DNA of 10,493 nt, from the NCBI GenBank assembly GCA_017860085.1, contig JAFNAJ010000055.1, positions 1-10,493 of the forward strand. The letters run 5' to 3'. Origin of the DNA: Acidobacteriota bacterium (GTDB lineage Bacteria; Acidobacteriota; Vicinamibacteria; Vicinamibacterales; JAFNAJ01). Shown piece by piece: positions 1 through 8,386 of this stretch; the first letter of the stretch is position 1; each line of letters starts with the position of its first letter. The translations under genes were made by a program, and so were the position numbers. Below the pieces are notes generated by a model that saw only the letters and a program-made list of their open reading frames with translations, had not been told where the DNA came from and did no database searches.

Positions 1-1577
1 TTCGCGGCGGCGCGCCGCTCCCGCTCAGCCGTGACCATCTTGTAGGCCACGTAGTACTTGTAGATGTTGGCCACGTAAGTCACCGTCTCGCGGCCGATCC
101 GCTCCGAGGCGATCTGCTCCACGTTGCCGAACCACACGTTCGGGTCGAGACCGCGCGCGGCCGCCTCGCGCCGGAGTTGGCGGACGCGTCCGGGCCCGGC
201 GTTGTAGGACGCGAAGGTGAAGAGCCCCTTGTTGAGGGGGTCCATCGGCTCGTCCTTGAAGTACTGGTCGACCATGAAGCGGAAGTACTTCACCCCGGCG
301 TGGATGTTGGGCTCGATCTCCTGGATGTCGCCGACCTTCAGCTCCTTGGCGGTGGCCGGCATCACCTGCATCACGCCGATCGCCCCAACCGGGCTCTTCA
401 CGTTCTGGTCGAGGCCGGATTCCTGGTAGCCCTGGGCGGCCATCAGCAGGTAATCGAGCTGGTACTGGTCGCCGTACTTCCTGAACAGCGCCCCCAGCGC
501 CTCGAGCTTCTTGCGCTCAGCCTCCGAGGTGGCGTTCTTCACGAACTTCGTGTTCTGCAGGTAGCGCTTCTCGATTATGTTGCCGAACGCCGTCCCCAGG
601 CCGAACCGGGCGATGAACGCGTTCAGCTCGGCAGCGAGCTTCGGGCTGTTCTTGCGGATGGCCACGGTGAGGGTGCCGCCCGTCCGCAGGGCCACCGCGT
701 CGTGCACGGTCAGGTTCGTGAGGACCTTCTTCCAGAACTCCGCCAGGTAGTCGTCGACGACGGTGATCTCGATCAGGCCGGCGTTCACCATCTCGAGCAC
801 GTCGTCGTCCTCGAGGTTCTCTGGGACCTCCTGCACGATGACCGGCGGCTTGCCGGCCGCCTTCAGCTTCTCGTTCAGCGCCAGCAGGCTCAGGTTGTAG
901 GCGCTGTTCTTGCGGACGAACACCTCCTGCCCGGCCAGGTCGCCGACCGTCGCGATTGCCGGCGCGCCGGGGCCCGTCACCACGATCTCGTTCACGTTGG
1001 TGCGGGTGGGATTTGTGAAGTCCACCTGTGTCTGGAGCTCGGGGATCACGTTGGCCCCGGCCATCACCAGGTCTACCTTGCCCCCGGTGAGCGCCTGCAG
1101 CAGCAGGTGGCGCGGCAACGGCACGCAGACGACGCTGATCTTCAGGTTTCCGGTGTTGAGCTTCTTGTTCAGCTCGTCCTCGAGGAGCTTGGCGTACTCG
1201 TAGGCCCCGCCCCGCTGCACCCCCTTGTCCACGAAGTAGTGCGTGCGGTTGTACGTGACGCCGGCGCGAATCAACCGGCGTTTCACCATCTCGTCGAAGT
1301 CGCCCGTGAAGGGTCGACCGAGCTGTTCGCGTATCCCGTCGGGCAGCCCCGACTCGTAGGCTGGCGGCGGCAGGGGCGCCTGATCGGAAGCGCCGGGCGC
1401 AGCCGGCGTGGACGCTTGTTGCACGGGCCCAGCCGCCGCCGGCGCGGCGGCCGGTCCCGTTCCAGCCTGCTTCGGCTCCTCCTGCCTGCCCGTACAGCCC
1501 GGAACCGAGAGCGACGCGAGCAGAAGCGCCACGAGACTCAGCCACTCGGTCCGCGCACGCGTGCGAGGAGGGCGCAT
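1..1577 (-). CDS. mltF: MltF-like lytic murein transglycosylase lipoprotein (3' end cut by window edge)
   Basis: Translation from the ATG at 1577 gives 525 codons without a stop up to base 1, so only the extreme C-terminus is missing (E. coli MltF is about 518 aa). A short hydrophobic segment ends in a plausible lipobox (SVPGC, Cys28), followed by an Ala/Pro-rich linker (about 35-73). Residues about 95-335 look like a periplasmic solute-binding (SBP_bac_3) domain. Residues about 365-515 are an SLT/goose-lysozyme-like domain: QESG with presumed catalytic Glu386, GVMQVMP at 401-407 and ASYNAGPG at 456-463. This two-domain order is that of MltF, which cleaves the MurNAc-GlcNAc bond and leaves 1,6-anhydroMurNAc products; the solute-binding domain is thought to be regulatory. 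The upstream gene ends only 7 nt before this start, so the two are probably cotranscribed. The family call is firm; orthology to E. coli mltF is likely but not proven. Confidence 0.9.
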   Translation of the reverse strand, partial: MRPPRTRARTEWLSLVALLLASLSVPGCTGRQEEPKQAGTGPAAAPAAAGPVQQASTPAAPGASDQAPLPPPAYESGLPDGIREQLGRPFTGDFDEMVKRRLIRAGVTYNRTHYFVDKGVQRGGAYEYAKLLEDELNKKLNTGNLKISVVCVPLPRHLLLQALTGGKVDLVMAGANVIPELQTQVDFTNPTRTNVNEIVVTGPGAPAIATVGDLAGQEVFVRKNSAYNLSLLALNEKLKAAGKPPVIVQEVPENLEDDDVLEMVNAGLIEITVVDDYLAEFWKKVLTNLTVHDAVALRTGGTLTVAIRKNSPKLAAELNAFIARFGLGTAFGNIIEKRYLQNTKFVKNATSEAERKKLEALGALFRKYGDQYQLDYLLMAAQGYQESGLDQNVKSPVGAIGVMQVMPATAKELKVGDIQEIEPNIHAGVKYFRFMVDQYFKDEPMDPLNKGLFTFASYNAGPGRVRQLRREAAARGLDPNVWFGNVEQIASERIGRETVTYVANIYKYYVAYKMVTAERERRAAA

Positions 1578-1584
1578 GGCAGGC

Positions 1585-2295
1585 TCAGCCCTTTGGCTTG
1601 AACGCGTCCTTGACCTGCTTGCTGATGTCCTTGTAGTTCTTCGACAGTAGCTTCTCTTCGTCCGCGGTCAGGATTCTGAATGGCACCCGCAAGAGGCTCT
1701 TCTCGAACTTCACGTTGAGCCAGTGCTGGCCGTACGCGATGCCGCCCGGCACGCGGAAGTAGAGCCGGCCGACACACGCGCGGTTGGAGCTCAACTCGAC
1801 CTCGTCGAACGGCATGGCGCGATCGCCCAGGTCGGGAAAGAAGCTGATGGCGCACGCCCGGGTCGCGCCCGGCGGAAAGTAGTTGATCGAGTCGCGCTGG
1901 ACCTTCTCCCGAGCCTGCAGCGCCTGGGTGTTCCCCCCCCGGAACTCGCTGATGGACGGCAGGGGAATCGTCTTGCCGTCAGGCGTCTCGATCGAGAGCG
2001 CGTCCTTGGTCAACGTATAGTTCCGCACCCCGTCCCGGACCGTCATGCCGACCTCGAGGAGCATCCACTCCTCGCCGAGCGACCGGTTGGCCAGTTGGTA
2101 CCCGAGGATGACGTAGCCTTCGTTGTTGTACGCGGCCCGGACGAACTTGCCCTCCATCGTCATGACTTCCGGTACCCCGGGTTGCGGCATCTGCACTTTG
2201 GGCTTCTCCTGGGCCTGCGCATAGGCTGCAGCACCCGGGGCCCACACGGAAACCAGGCCGACGAGGATCAGTGACAATGCGTGCTTCGCGTTCAT
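1585..2295 (-). CDS. Secreted protein of unknown function
   Basis: This 236-aa protein begins with a basic n-region and a hydrophobic stretch ending AAAYAQAQ, a typical Sec signal peptide with cleavage near residue 26. The mature part has many short alternating hydrophobic stretches (for example 60-70, 77-86, 176-181, 191-197), suggesting a beta-rich periplasmic domain. It ends in a charged, Lys-rich probable helix (210-236). Two cysteines (148 and 174) could form a disulfide. I do not recognise the family. The start is supported by a strong Shine-Dalgarno (GAGGAGG, 2300-2306) 4 nt upstream. The stop lies 7 nt before the MltF-like transglycosylase, so a role near the cell wall, perhaps as a partner of that enzyme, is possible; this is inferred from position only. 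A run of eight G in the coding strand (1933-1940) encodes part of 'FRGGN' and is in frame. Confidence 0.85.
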   Translation of the reverse strand: MNAKHALSLILVGLVSVWAPGAAAYAQAQEKPKVQMPQPGVPEVMTMEGKFVRAAYNNEGYVILGYQLANRSLGEEWMLLEVGMTVRDGVRNYTLTKDALSIETPDGKTIPLPSISEFRGGNTQALQAREKVQRDSINYFPPGATRACAISFFPDLGDRAMPFDEVELSSNRACVGRLYFRVPGGIAYGQHWLNVKFEKSLLRVPFRILTADEEKLLSKNYKDISKQVKDAFKPKG

Positions 2296-2299
2296 GGAA

Positions 2300-2306
2300 C
2301 CTCCTC
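2300..2306 (-). promoter_or_regulatory. Strong Shine-Dalgarno for the 1585-2295 gene
   Basis: The minus strand reads GAGGAGG, then TTCC, then ATG at 2295. The match to the anti-Shine-Dalgarno is near perfect, although the 4-nt spacing is short. It fixes the start of the secreted protein. Confidence 0.7.
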
Positions 2307-2344
2307 AGAAACAGACTTCGGGCGGATCGACGCCCATCCCGCTC

Positions 2345-2350
2345 ATCATA
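2345..2350 (-). promoter_or_regulatory. Possible -10 box for the secreted protein/mltF pair
   Basis: In the 166-bp spacer between the pump operon and the next gene pair, the minus strand contains TATGAT, five of six matches to the sigma-70 -10 consensus. It would give a leader of about 43 nt. No convincing -35 lies 16-18 nt upstream, so this is weak. Read-through from the pump operon is the alternative. Confidence 0.2.
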
Positions 2351-2425
2351 CGCTCGGTCCAAGCCGGGAGAGACCCCGCCCGGACGACCAAGCCCAACTC
2401 ATTGACTCGTTTCAACCAAGACGTT

Positions 2426-2450
2426 GCGCGGTGGCATCGCTCGTCCGCGC
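2426..2450 (-). terminator. GC-rich hairpin after the efflux operon (weak, no U-tract)
   Basis: Arms GCGCGG (2426-2431) and CCGCGC (2445-2450) are perfectly complementary around a 13-nt loop, starting about 11 nt after the stop of the outer-membrane channel gene. No T-run follows, so it is not a classical intrinsic terminator. It could protect the 3' end or be chance in GC-rich DNA. Confidence 0.2.
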
Positions 2451-2461
2451 CCCTTGGCCCC

Positions 2462-3904
2462 TCACTGCATCGCGGTGGCCGGCCGTTCTGCCAACTTCTT
2501 CAGCTCGTCGTCAGACCAGCCGCCGCCGAGCGCGCGATACAGCTGCACGGCGCTGACGAGCTGCACCCGCTTGAGGTCTGCGAGGTCGAGCTCGGCCGAG
2601 AAGAGCTGGCGCTGGGCGTCGAGCACCTCGAGGTAACTCGACACGCCGCCCCGGTAGCGCAAATCGGTGAGGCGGAGGTACTCGGCCGCGGCGGCCTTTC
2701 GGGCCTCCGACTCCGCGATCTGCTCGCGCACCTTCTGGATCGTGATCAGCGCGTCGGCCACCTCGCGGAACGACTGCAGGATCACCGCGCGGTAGTCGAT
2801 CGCGGCCTGCTCGGCCTGGGCCCGCGCGATGCGGACGCGCGCGTTTCCCGCCCCGCCGTCGTACAACGGCAGTTGGATGAAGGGGCCGATCGACACGAGG
2901 CCCTCGGCCTTGTCGCCGCCGCCGAAGAAGTCCTCGAGCGACGTGCCGACGCGGCCAAATGCTCCGGTGAGCCCGATCCGCGGCACCGGAATGCGGCTCG
3001 CGACGGCGACGCCCAAGCGGGCAACGGCGGCATGGAGAACCCGCTCGGTCGCGACGATGTCGGGTCGCCGCTCGAGCAGTTGTGAGGGGAGACCCGTCGG
3101 CACGTCGGGCGCGGCAGGCAACGACGTCACCCGCACCGTGTCGCGCTGGATCGCAGACGGCGGGCGTCCAACGAGCACGCTGATCAGGTTCTCCACCTGC
3201 ACGATCTGGCGCTCGACGAGCGGCAGCTGTTCGCGCGTGGTCGCGACCTGCAGCGTCGCCTGCGCCACCTCCGTGCCCGACGCGACGCCGCCCTGGTCCA
3301 GCGTCCGGACGAGCGCGAGCCACTCCTCCTGGCTCGCGATCGTCCGCACGACGATGTCTCGCCGCTCGTCGAGAGAACGCAGGTCCACATAGGCCTGCGC
3401 CACGTCGGTGACGAGCGACGACATCGTCGCGCGTGCGCCCCATTCGGTGCCGAGCAGGTCGGCGCGGGCGGCCTCGGAGGCGCGGCGCAGCCGGCCGAAA
3501 AAGTCGATCTCCCAATTGAAGAAGATGGTGCCGCTGTAGGCGTTGTCGAACTTCGTGCCGGTGCCGACACCGCTCGTGGTGAACTCCCCCCCGACGAACG
3601 GCTTCAAGTTGGAACCGGCCAGCGCGGCACGGCCGCGGAACTCCTCGACGCGCGCGGCGGCCTGCCGCAGGTCGAGCCCGTTGTCGATCGCCTCTCGGAT
3701 CAGCGCCGAGAGCGTCGGGTCCTTGAACATCTCGAACCACGGGAGATCGGCGATCGACTGCGCCTGCTCGGGCGTGACGGTCACGCTGCGGTAGGCGGGC
3801 GGGGGCGTCACCGTCGGGCGCGTGTAGTTCGGGCCGAGCGGGGCGCACGCGGTGCCCAGGCCCGCGAGCAGGAGCAGGATGGGGACGACTCGATGGCGCG
3901 TCAT
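2462..3904 (-). CDS. RND efflux outer-membrane channel lipoprotein, OprM/NodT family
   Basis: This is the TolC-like outer-membrane component of the tripartite pump, forming a trimeric barrel and periplasmic tunnel. I place the start at the ATG at 3904 (MTRHRVV, 480 aa), not the in-frame ATG at 3922. A GGAGGAC Shine-Dalgarno lies 6 nt before 3904, and the upstream pump gene stops 1 nt before it, which suggests translational coupling. From this start the signal peptide ends at LGTAC, with Cys20 as the lipidation site, followed by APLGPNYTRP as usual in OprM-type proteins. Two OEP repeats follow (about 55-245 and 265-465). The second begins with the family hallmark LLERRPDI and includes YDGGAGNARV and the typical LRYRGGVSSYLEVLDAQRQL. 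Length is normal for the family. The family call is firm; the substrate is unknown. Confidence 0.95.
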   Translation of the reverse strand: MTRHRVVPILLLLAGLGTACAPLGPNYTRPTVTPPPAYRSVTVTPEQAQSIADLPWFEMFKDPTLSALIREAIDNGLDLRQAAARVEEFRGRAALAGSNLKPFVGGEFTTSGVGTGTKFDNAYSGTIFFNWEIDFFGRLRRASEAARADLLGTEWGARATMSSLVTDVAQAYVDLRSLDERRDIVVRTIASQEEWLALVRTLDQGGVASGTEVAQATLQVATTREQLPLVERQIVQVENLISVLVGRPPSAIQRDTVRVTSLPAAPDVPTGLPSQLLERRPDIVATERVLHAAVARLGVAVASRIPVPRIGLTGAFGRVGTSLEDFFGGGDKAEGLVSIGPFIQLPLYDGGAGNARVRIARAQAEQAAIDYRAVILQSFREVADALITIQKVREQIAESEARKAAAAEYLRLTDLRYRGGVSSYLEVLDAQRQLFSAELDLADLKRVQLVSAVQLYRALGGGWSDDELKKLAERPATAMQ

Positions 3905-3905
3905 C

Positions 3906-6900
3906 TCAGTGTCCTCCTCCATGCGACGGCGCGGGCACCGGCGGCGCGGCGCCGGCTTCGGCGTGCTTCTTCTTTCGTCCCAATCCCTCGACGAACGTGA
4001 AGTTGCCGGGAATGAGGAACACGCCCAACGCGGTCGCCACCAGCATGCCCCAGAAGACGGCCGTGCCCATCACGTTCTGGGCGCCGGCGCCCGCGCCCGT
4101 TGCCTTCATCAGGGGAACGACGCCGAGGATGAAGGCGAAGGCCGTCATCAGGATGGGACGGAAGCGCAGCCGGGCCGAGGTGAGCGCGGCCTCCTGGAGG
4201 CTCATGCCCTCCTCGTGCTTGGCCTTCGCGAACTCGACGATCAGGATGGCGTTCTTGGCCGCGAGGCCGATGAGCATGATGTTGCCGATCTGGACGTACA
4301 CGTTGTTGTCATAGCCCGTGAGCCAGACGCCGAAGAATGCGCCGAGCACGACCAGGGGCGAGCCCAGCAGCACCGCCCAGGGCAGCCGCCAGCTCTCGTA
4401 CAGGGCCGCGAGCAGCAGGAACACCAACACGATCGCGGCGACGAGCGTCGGGCCGGCCGGGGGCGCGGTCTTCTCCTGATAGGACATCGACGAGTAGGTG
4501 AAGCCCATCTCCGGGGGCATCGTCTCCTTGAAGACATCCTCGAGCGCGGCCAACGCCTGGCCCGAGGCGTACCCGCGGCCCGGCACGCCGTTGAACTCGA
4601 CCGAGCGCAGCAGGTTGAACCGGTTCGTCAACTCGGTGCCCCCCTGCGGGGAGATGGTGACGAGCGTGGACAACGGAACCATGTCGCCCGTGGTCTTGCT
4701 GCGCACCCAGATTTCACCGATGTCCTCGGGCTTGCGCCGGTAGTCGGCCTCGGCCTGGACGTAGACGCGGAAGAGGCGCCCGAAGCGGTTGAAGTCGTTC
4801 ACGTAGCTGCCGCCGAGGCTCGAGGCGAGCGCCTGGAACGCCTCGTTGATCGGGACGCCCAGCTTGCGCGCCTTCTCCCGGTCCATTTCCACCTTCACCT
4901 GCGGATAACGCGGGTCGAACGAGGTGAAGATGTTCCCGATCTCGGGCCGCTGGCGGGCCGCCGCCGAGAACTGCTGGCTCAGCTCGCCTAGCTGTTCCAC
5001 GCTCAGGCTGCCGCTCCGGTCCTGGATGAGGAAGTTGAAGCCGGCCGACGCGCCGAAGCCGGCGATGGTGGGAACGTTGAACGGGAAGATGATGGCCTCG
5101 GGGATCCGCGCGAACTCGGCCTGCAGCCTCGCCATGATGCTCAGGGCGTGCTGCTCTTCGCCGTGACGGTCCTCCCAGGGCTTCAGGCGCAGGAAGATCG
5201 TGCCGAAGTTGGGCTGATAGGTGCTGGTGACTGCACCGTAGCCGCCGATCGTCTGATACGACTCGACCCCCTCGGTCTTCCCGAGAATCTGCTCGACCTG
5301 TCCGAGCACGGCGCTGGTGCGCTCGAGCGAGGCGCCAGCCGGCAGCGTCACGTTGACGCCGAGAATGCCCTGGTCCTCGTCCGGGATGAAGCCGGCGGGC
5401 AGCTTGCTGCCGAAGAAGCCAGCGCCCGCCACCACGACGGCCACGAGGGCAATCGTGACGAACGACTTCCGCACCAGCATCCCGGCGCCCCTGATGTACG
5501 CGTTGGTGGAGGCGTCGAAGACCTTGTTGAATCCCCGGAAGAACGCGCCGATGGGCCCCCGGGCCGGCTTCGCCGGCCTGAGCAGCATGGCCGAGAGGGC
5601 GGGCGAGAGCGACAGCGCGCTGAAGGCCGACAGGAGCACGGAAATCGCGATCGTCAACGCGAACTGCTGATACATCCGGCCGGTGAGGCCAGGAATGAAG
5701 GCCACCGGGACGAACACCGCCGTGAGGATGAGCGCGATGCCGATCACCGGGGCCGACACCTCCTTCATGGCCTGGATCGTCGCGTCCTTCGGGGCCATCC
5801 CTTGCTCGATGTGGTGCATCACCGCCTCGACGACAACGATCGCGTCGTCGACGACGATGCCGATGGCGAGCACGAGGCCGAACATCGACAGGGTGTTCAC
5901 CGAGAATCCGAGCAGCGGGAAGAAGATGAAGGTCCCGATGAGCGACACCGGCACCGTGATCAGCGGGATGATCGTGGCCCGCAGGTTCTGCAGGAAGATG
6001 AAGACCACGAGCGTCACCAGGATGACGGCCTCGATGAACGTTTCTTCGATGGACTTGATCGACGCTTCGACAGCGGGCGTGGTGTCGTAGACGATCGTGT
6101 AGTCCATGTCGGACGGGAAGAAGGTCTTGGCCTCCTTCATGGTCTCGTAGATCGCGTCGGCGGCCTGGAGCTGGTTGGCTCCGGGCAGCAGGTAGACGGC
6201 CATGGCGCCGGCGGCCTTGCCGTTGAGGCGGCCGAAGGAGTTGTAGTCCTGCGATCCGAGTTCGACCCGGCCCACGTCCTTGATGCGGATCTGCCCGCCC
6301 GTCGCCGACTCGCGGATGATGATGTTGGCGAACTCGTCCTCGGTGATGAGCCGGCCGGGAGCGCTCACCGTGTAGGTGAACTCCTGGTCTGGCGGTGACG
6401 GGCGCATGCCGATGCGGCCGGCCGGGGCCTGGAGGTTCTGCTCCTTGATGGCGTTCATCACGTCGGACGGCGTGAGCGCGAACTTGGCGAGCCTGTCCGG
6501 CCGCAGCCAGATGCGCATGCCGTAGTCCGTGCCACCGAACAGGTCCACCTGGGCGATCCCCGGGATACGCAGGAGCTTGTCGCGGAGGTTGATGCCGCAG
6601 TAGTTGATCAGGAAGTTGGCGTCGTAGGTGCCCTGCGGTGAGGCGACGGAGATCACCATCAGGATGCTGGGACTTTGCTTCTTGACCGTGATGCCCTGCT
6701 GGATCACTTCCTGGGGCAGGCGGGCCTGGGCCGACGACACCCGGTTCTGGGTGAGCACGTTGGCCATGTCCTGGTTGGTGCCCACCTCGAAGTTGACGTC
6801 GAGCAGCATGCGGCCGTCGCTGGTGTTCGACGACTTCATGTAGATCATGCCCTCGACGCCGTTCACCTCCTGTTCGACCGGCGTCGCCACCGACTGCTCG

Positions 6901-7070
6901 ACCGCGACGGCCGAAGCGCCCGGGTACGTGGCGGTGACGCGGATCGTGGGAGGCGCCAGGAAGGGGTACTGCTCGAAGCTCAGCCCGCGGAGGCTGTTGA
7001 GCCCCAGCAGGACGATGATGATCGAGATGACGATCGCGACAATCGGGCGGCGGATGAAGAAGTTCGCCAT
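3906..7070 (-). CDS. RND multidrug efflux pump, HAE1 family (AcrB/MexB-like)
   Basis: A full-length 1054-aa inner-membrane proton/drug antiporter with AcrB-like architecture: an N-terminal helix after MANFFIRRPI, two large periplasmic loops (about 35-335 and 560-870) and two sets of transmembrane helices. The proton relay is intact: Asp408-Asp409 in GIVVDDAIVVVE, Lys939 in AAKNAILIVEFAK and Arg971-Thr976 in RPILMTAFAF. LPAGFIPDEDQG (557-568) and GGSYVNDF (753-760) are further family landmarks. Compared with AcrB from memory, several distal-pocket phenylalanines differ (see findings), so the substrate range cannot be carried over. The C-terminus is a Lys/Ala/Pro tail ending GGGH. The gene starts 9 nt after the adaptor stop; a TAGGG Shine-Dalgarno overlaps that stop codon. 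It is the middle gene of the adaptor-pump-channel operon. Confidence 0.97.
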   Translation of the reverse strand: MANFFIRRPIVAIVISIIIVLLGLNSLRGLSFEQYPFLAPPTIRVTATYPGASAVAVEQSVATPVEQEVNGVEGMIYMKSSNTSDGRMLLDVNFEVGTNQDMANVLTQNRVSSAQARLPQEVIQQGITVKKQSPSILMVISVASPQGTYDANFLINYCGINLRDKLLRIPGIAQVDLFGGTDYGMRIWLRPDRLAKFALTPSDVMNAIKEQNLQAPAGRIGMRPSPPDQEFTYTVSAPGRLITEDEFANIIIRESATGGQIRIKDVGRVELGSQDYNSFGRLNGKAAGAMAVYLLPGANQLQAADAIYETMKEAKTFFPSDMDYTIVYDTTPAVEASIKSIEETFIEAVILVTLVVFIFLQNLRATIIPLITVPVSLIGTFIFFPLLGFSVNTLSMFGLVLAIGIVVDDAIVVVEAVMHHIEQGMAPKDATIQAMKEVSAPVIGIALILTAVFVPVAFIPGLTGRMYQQFALTIAISVLLSAFSALSLSPALSAMLLRPAKPARGPIGAFFRGFNKVFDASTNAYIRGAGMLVRKSFVTIALVAVVVAGAGFFGSKLPAGFIPDEDQGILGVNVTLPAGASLERTSAVLGQVEQILGKTEGVESYQTIGGYGAVTSTYQPNFGTIFLRLKPWEDRHGEEQHALSIMARLQAEFARIPEAIIFPFNVPTIAGFGASAGFNFLIQDRSGSLSVEQLGELSQQFSAAARQRPEIGNIFTSFDPRYPQVKVEMDREKARKLGVPINEAFQALASSLGGSYVNDFNRFGRLFRVYVQAEADYRRKPEDIGEIWVRSKTTGDMVPLSTLVTISPQGGTELTNRFNLLRSVEFNGVPGRGYASGQALAALEDVFKETMPPEMGFTYSSMSYQEKTAPPAGPTLVAAIVLVFLLLAALYESWRLPWAVLLGSPLVVLGAFFGVWLTGYDNNVYVQIGNIMLIGLAAKNAILIVEFAKAKHEEGMSLQEAALTSARLRFRPILMTAFAFILGVVPLMKATGAGAGAQNVMGTAVFWGMLVATALGVFLIPGNFTFVEGLGRKKKHAEAGAAPPVPAPSHGGGH

Positions 7071-7079
7071 GACCGAGCC

Positions 7080-8318
7080 CTAAGCGCCCTTCACTTCGGT
7101 AGCGGCAGCAGCGGGCGTGGCAGGCGAATCCGCGCTCCCGTCCTGGATCGTGACCATTTCGGGCTTCACCTTCACGCCTGGCCGTACCTTCTGGACTCCC
7201 TCGACGACGACCCGCTCGCCGCCCCTGAGACCCGCGTCGATCACCCACAAGGAGCCCACCCGCTCGCCGGGCGTCACCATGCGGATCTCGATCTCATCGT
7301 TGCCGCCAACGACCGCGACGTTGTAGACACCCTGCAGTTCCGACACGGCACGCTGCGGCACGAGGATCGCGCCCGTCTTCTGCTCGACCACCGCGCGCAC
7401 GCGGGCGTACTGGCCGGGCCGCACGATTTCGTTGGGGTTTGGGAAGGCGGCCTCCATGAGAATCGTGCCGGTCTCGGGATCCACGTTGCGGTCGACGAAC
7501 ACGAGCCTGCCATCCGCCGGATGCACGGTTCCGTCGGCCAGCACGAGTCTGAGCGGCTGCTGCGGGGTGTCGGAGCCCTTGCCGCGCTCCACCTGCCGGC
7601 GCGCGAGGCGGAGGTAGTCACGCTCCGGGAGCGTGAACCGGACATGGATCGAGGCGATCTGGGAAATGTGCGTGAGCAGGTTGTTCTGCCCCTGTCCTAC
7701 CAGGGTGCCCGGGTACACCTCGGTCTTGCCGACCAGGCCGTTCTCCGGAGCGTGGACCCTCGTGTAGCCAAGGTCGATCTCCGCCCGCTGGACGTTTGCT
7801 CTCGCCGCCTGCACCGTCGCTTCGGCCGCTCGCTGGATGGAGATGGCCGTCTCGAGCTGCTCGCGCGGGATGGCGTTCTCCTTGGCCAGCGGCTCGTAGC
7901 GCGCGACGTCCTGCTTCGCGCGAGCGAGATCCGCCTCCGTTCCGGCCAGCGTTCCCTTCGCTTGCGCAAGTGCCGCCTCGAAGGGGCGCGCATCGATGGT
8001 GTAGAGCAGCTGGCCCTTCGTGACAGGCATTCCCTCGGTGAAGTTGACGGTTTGAATGTACCCGCCGACACGGGCCCGGACTTCGATCTCGGTGGAGCCC
8101 CGGGTCTGGCCAATCGCCTCGAGGAAGATCGGGACGTCCCTCTGCAGGACGGTTGCCACCTTCACCGCAGGCGGTGGAGGGGGCGGCGGCGGCTCTTTCT
8201 TGCCGCAGCCCACGCCGGCCACCACTATCACGACCGCGACGGCCGCACACACGACCCCGCGACCGGGGCTCGAGAGCGACCGAATCTGACGAGTTCCAAC
8301 TGTGACCATGGGTGTCAT
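7080..8318 (-). CDS. RND efflux periplasmic adaptor lipoprotein (membrane fusion protein, AcrA/MexA-like)
   Basis: This protein links the inner-membrane pump to the outer-membrane channel. A hydrophobic signal segment ends VAGVGC (lipidation Cys38), followed by KKE and eight consecutive prolines, a rigid spacer at the membrane. The order of segments is that of AcrA: first half of the lipoyl domain (about 76-109, RVGGYIQTVNFTEG), an alpha-helical hairpin (about 112-185), second lipoyl half (HAPENGLVG), a beta-barrel domain (about 215-320) and a membrane-proximal domain with GARVV-like turns (about 325-395). The C-terminal tail is Ala/Pro/Thr-rich. Length (412 aa) is normal. Two in-frame ATGs are possible: 8318, and 8309, where AGGA lies 8 nt upstream. 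The 8309 start removes three residues and changes nothing functional. First gene of the pump operon, divergent from the gene at 8609. Confidence 0.96.
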   Translation of the reverse strand: MTPMVTVGTRQIRSLSSPGRGVVCAAVAVVIVVAGVGCGKKEPPPPPPPPAVKVATVLQRDVPIFLEAIGQTRGSTEIEVRARVGGYIQTVNFTEGMPVTKGQLLYTIDARPFEAALAQAKGTLAGTEADLARAKQDVARYEPLAKENAIPREQLETAISIQRAAEATVQAARANVQRAEIDLGYTRVHAPENGLVGKTEVYPGTLVGQGQNNLLTHISQIASIHVRFTLPERDYLRLARRQVERGKGSDTPQQPLRLVLADGTVHPADGRLVFVDRNVDPETGTILMEAAFPNPNEIVRPGQYARVRAVVEQKTGAILVPQRAVSELQGVYNVAVVGGNDEIEIRMVTPGERVGSLWVIDAGLRGGERVVVEGVQKVRPGVKVKPEMVTIQDGSADSPATPAAAATEVKGA

Positions 8319-8360
8319 CCTGTCATCCCGCGAGACGGTACGGCAACGTTGACCGTCACA

Positions 8361-8366
8361 ATCTTA
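8361..8366 (-). promoter_or_regulatory. Possible -10 box of the efflux operon
   Basis: The minus strand reads TAAGAT about 43 nt before the adaptor start at 8318. The hexamer 17 nt upstream is not a recognisable -35 (CGACCA). The overlapping inverted repeats at 8367-8386 fall exactly in the spacer, where a repressor or activator would act. Tentative. Confidence 0.3.
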
Positions 8367-8386
8367 CTCTCCACCGGGAGAGGTGG
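8367..8386. promoter_or_regulatory. Nested inverted repeats, candidate operator of the efflux operon
   Basis: CTCTCC (8367-8372) and GGAGAG (8377-8382) form a perfect 6-bp inverted repeat with a 4-nt centre. CCACC (8371-8375) and GGTGG (8382-8386) form a second, shifted one. They abut the candidate TAAGAT box of the efflux operon, the usual place for a TetR-, MarR- or MerR-type site. No regulator gene is in the window. The second repeat is followed by a T-run on the plus strand, but no plus-strand gene ends here. Confidence 0.35.

Noticed and set aside
177..1601. A 474-codon plus-strand open frame opposite the transglycosylase
   Set aside because: The minus-strand frame encodes a clear SBP_bac_3 plus SLT protein. 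The plus-strand frame has no motif and no plausible ribosome site.
3902..3922. Alternative upstream start (ATG at 3922) for the outer-membrane channel
   Set aside because: It would overlap the pump gene by 17 nt, and it sits on the GGAGG that serves as ribosome site for the ATG at 3904. The signal peptide begins naturally at 3904.
4714..7248. An 844-codon open frame on the minus strand inside the pump gene
   Set aside because: It is a second reading frame of the RND gene, whose own frame has all family motifs; the composition (Arg/Gly/His/Pro-rich) is that of a shadow frame.
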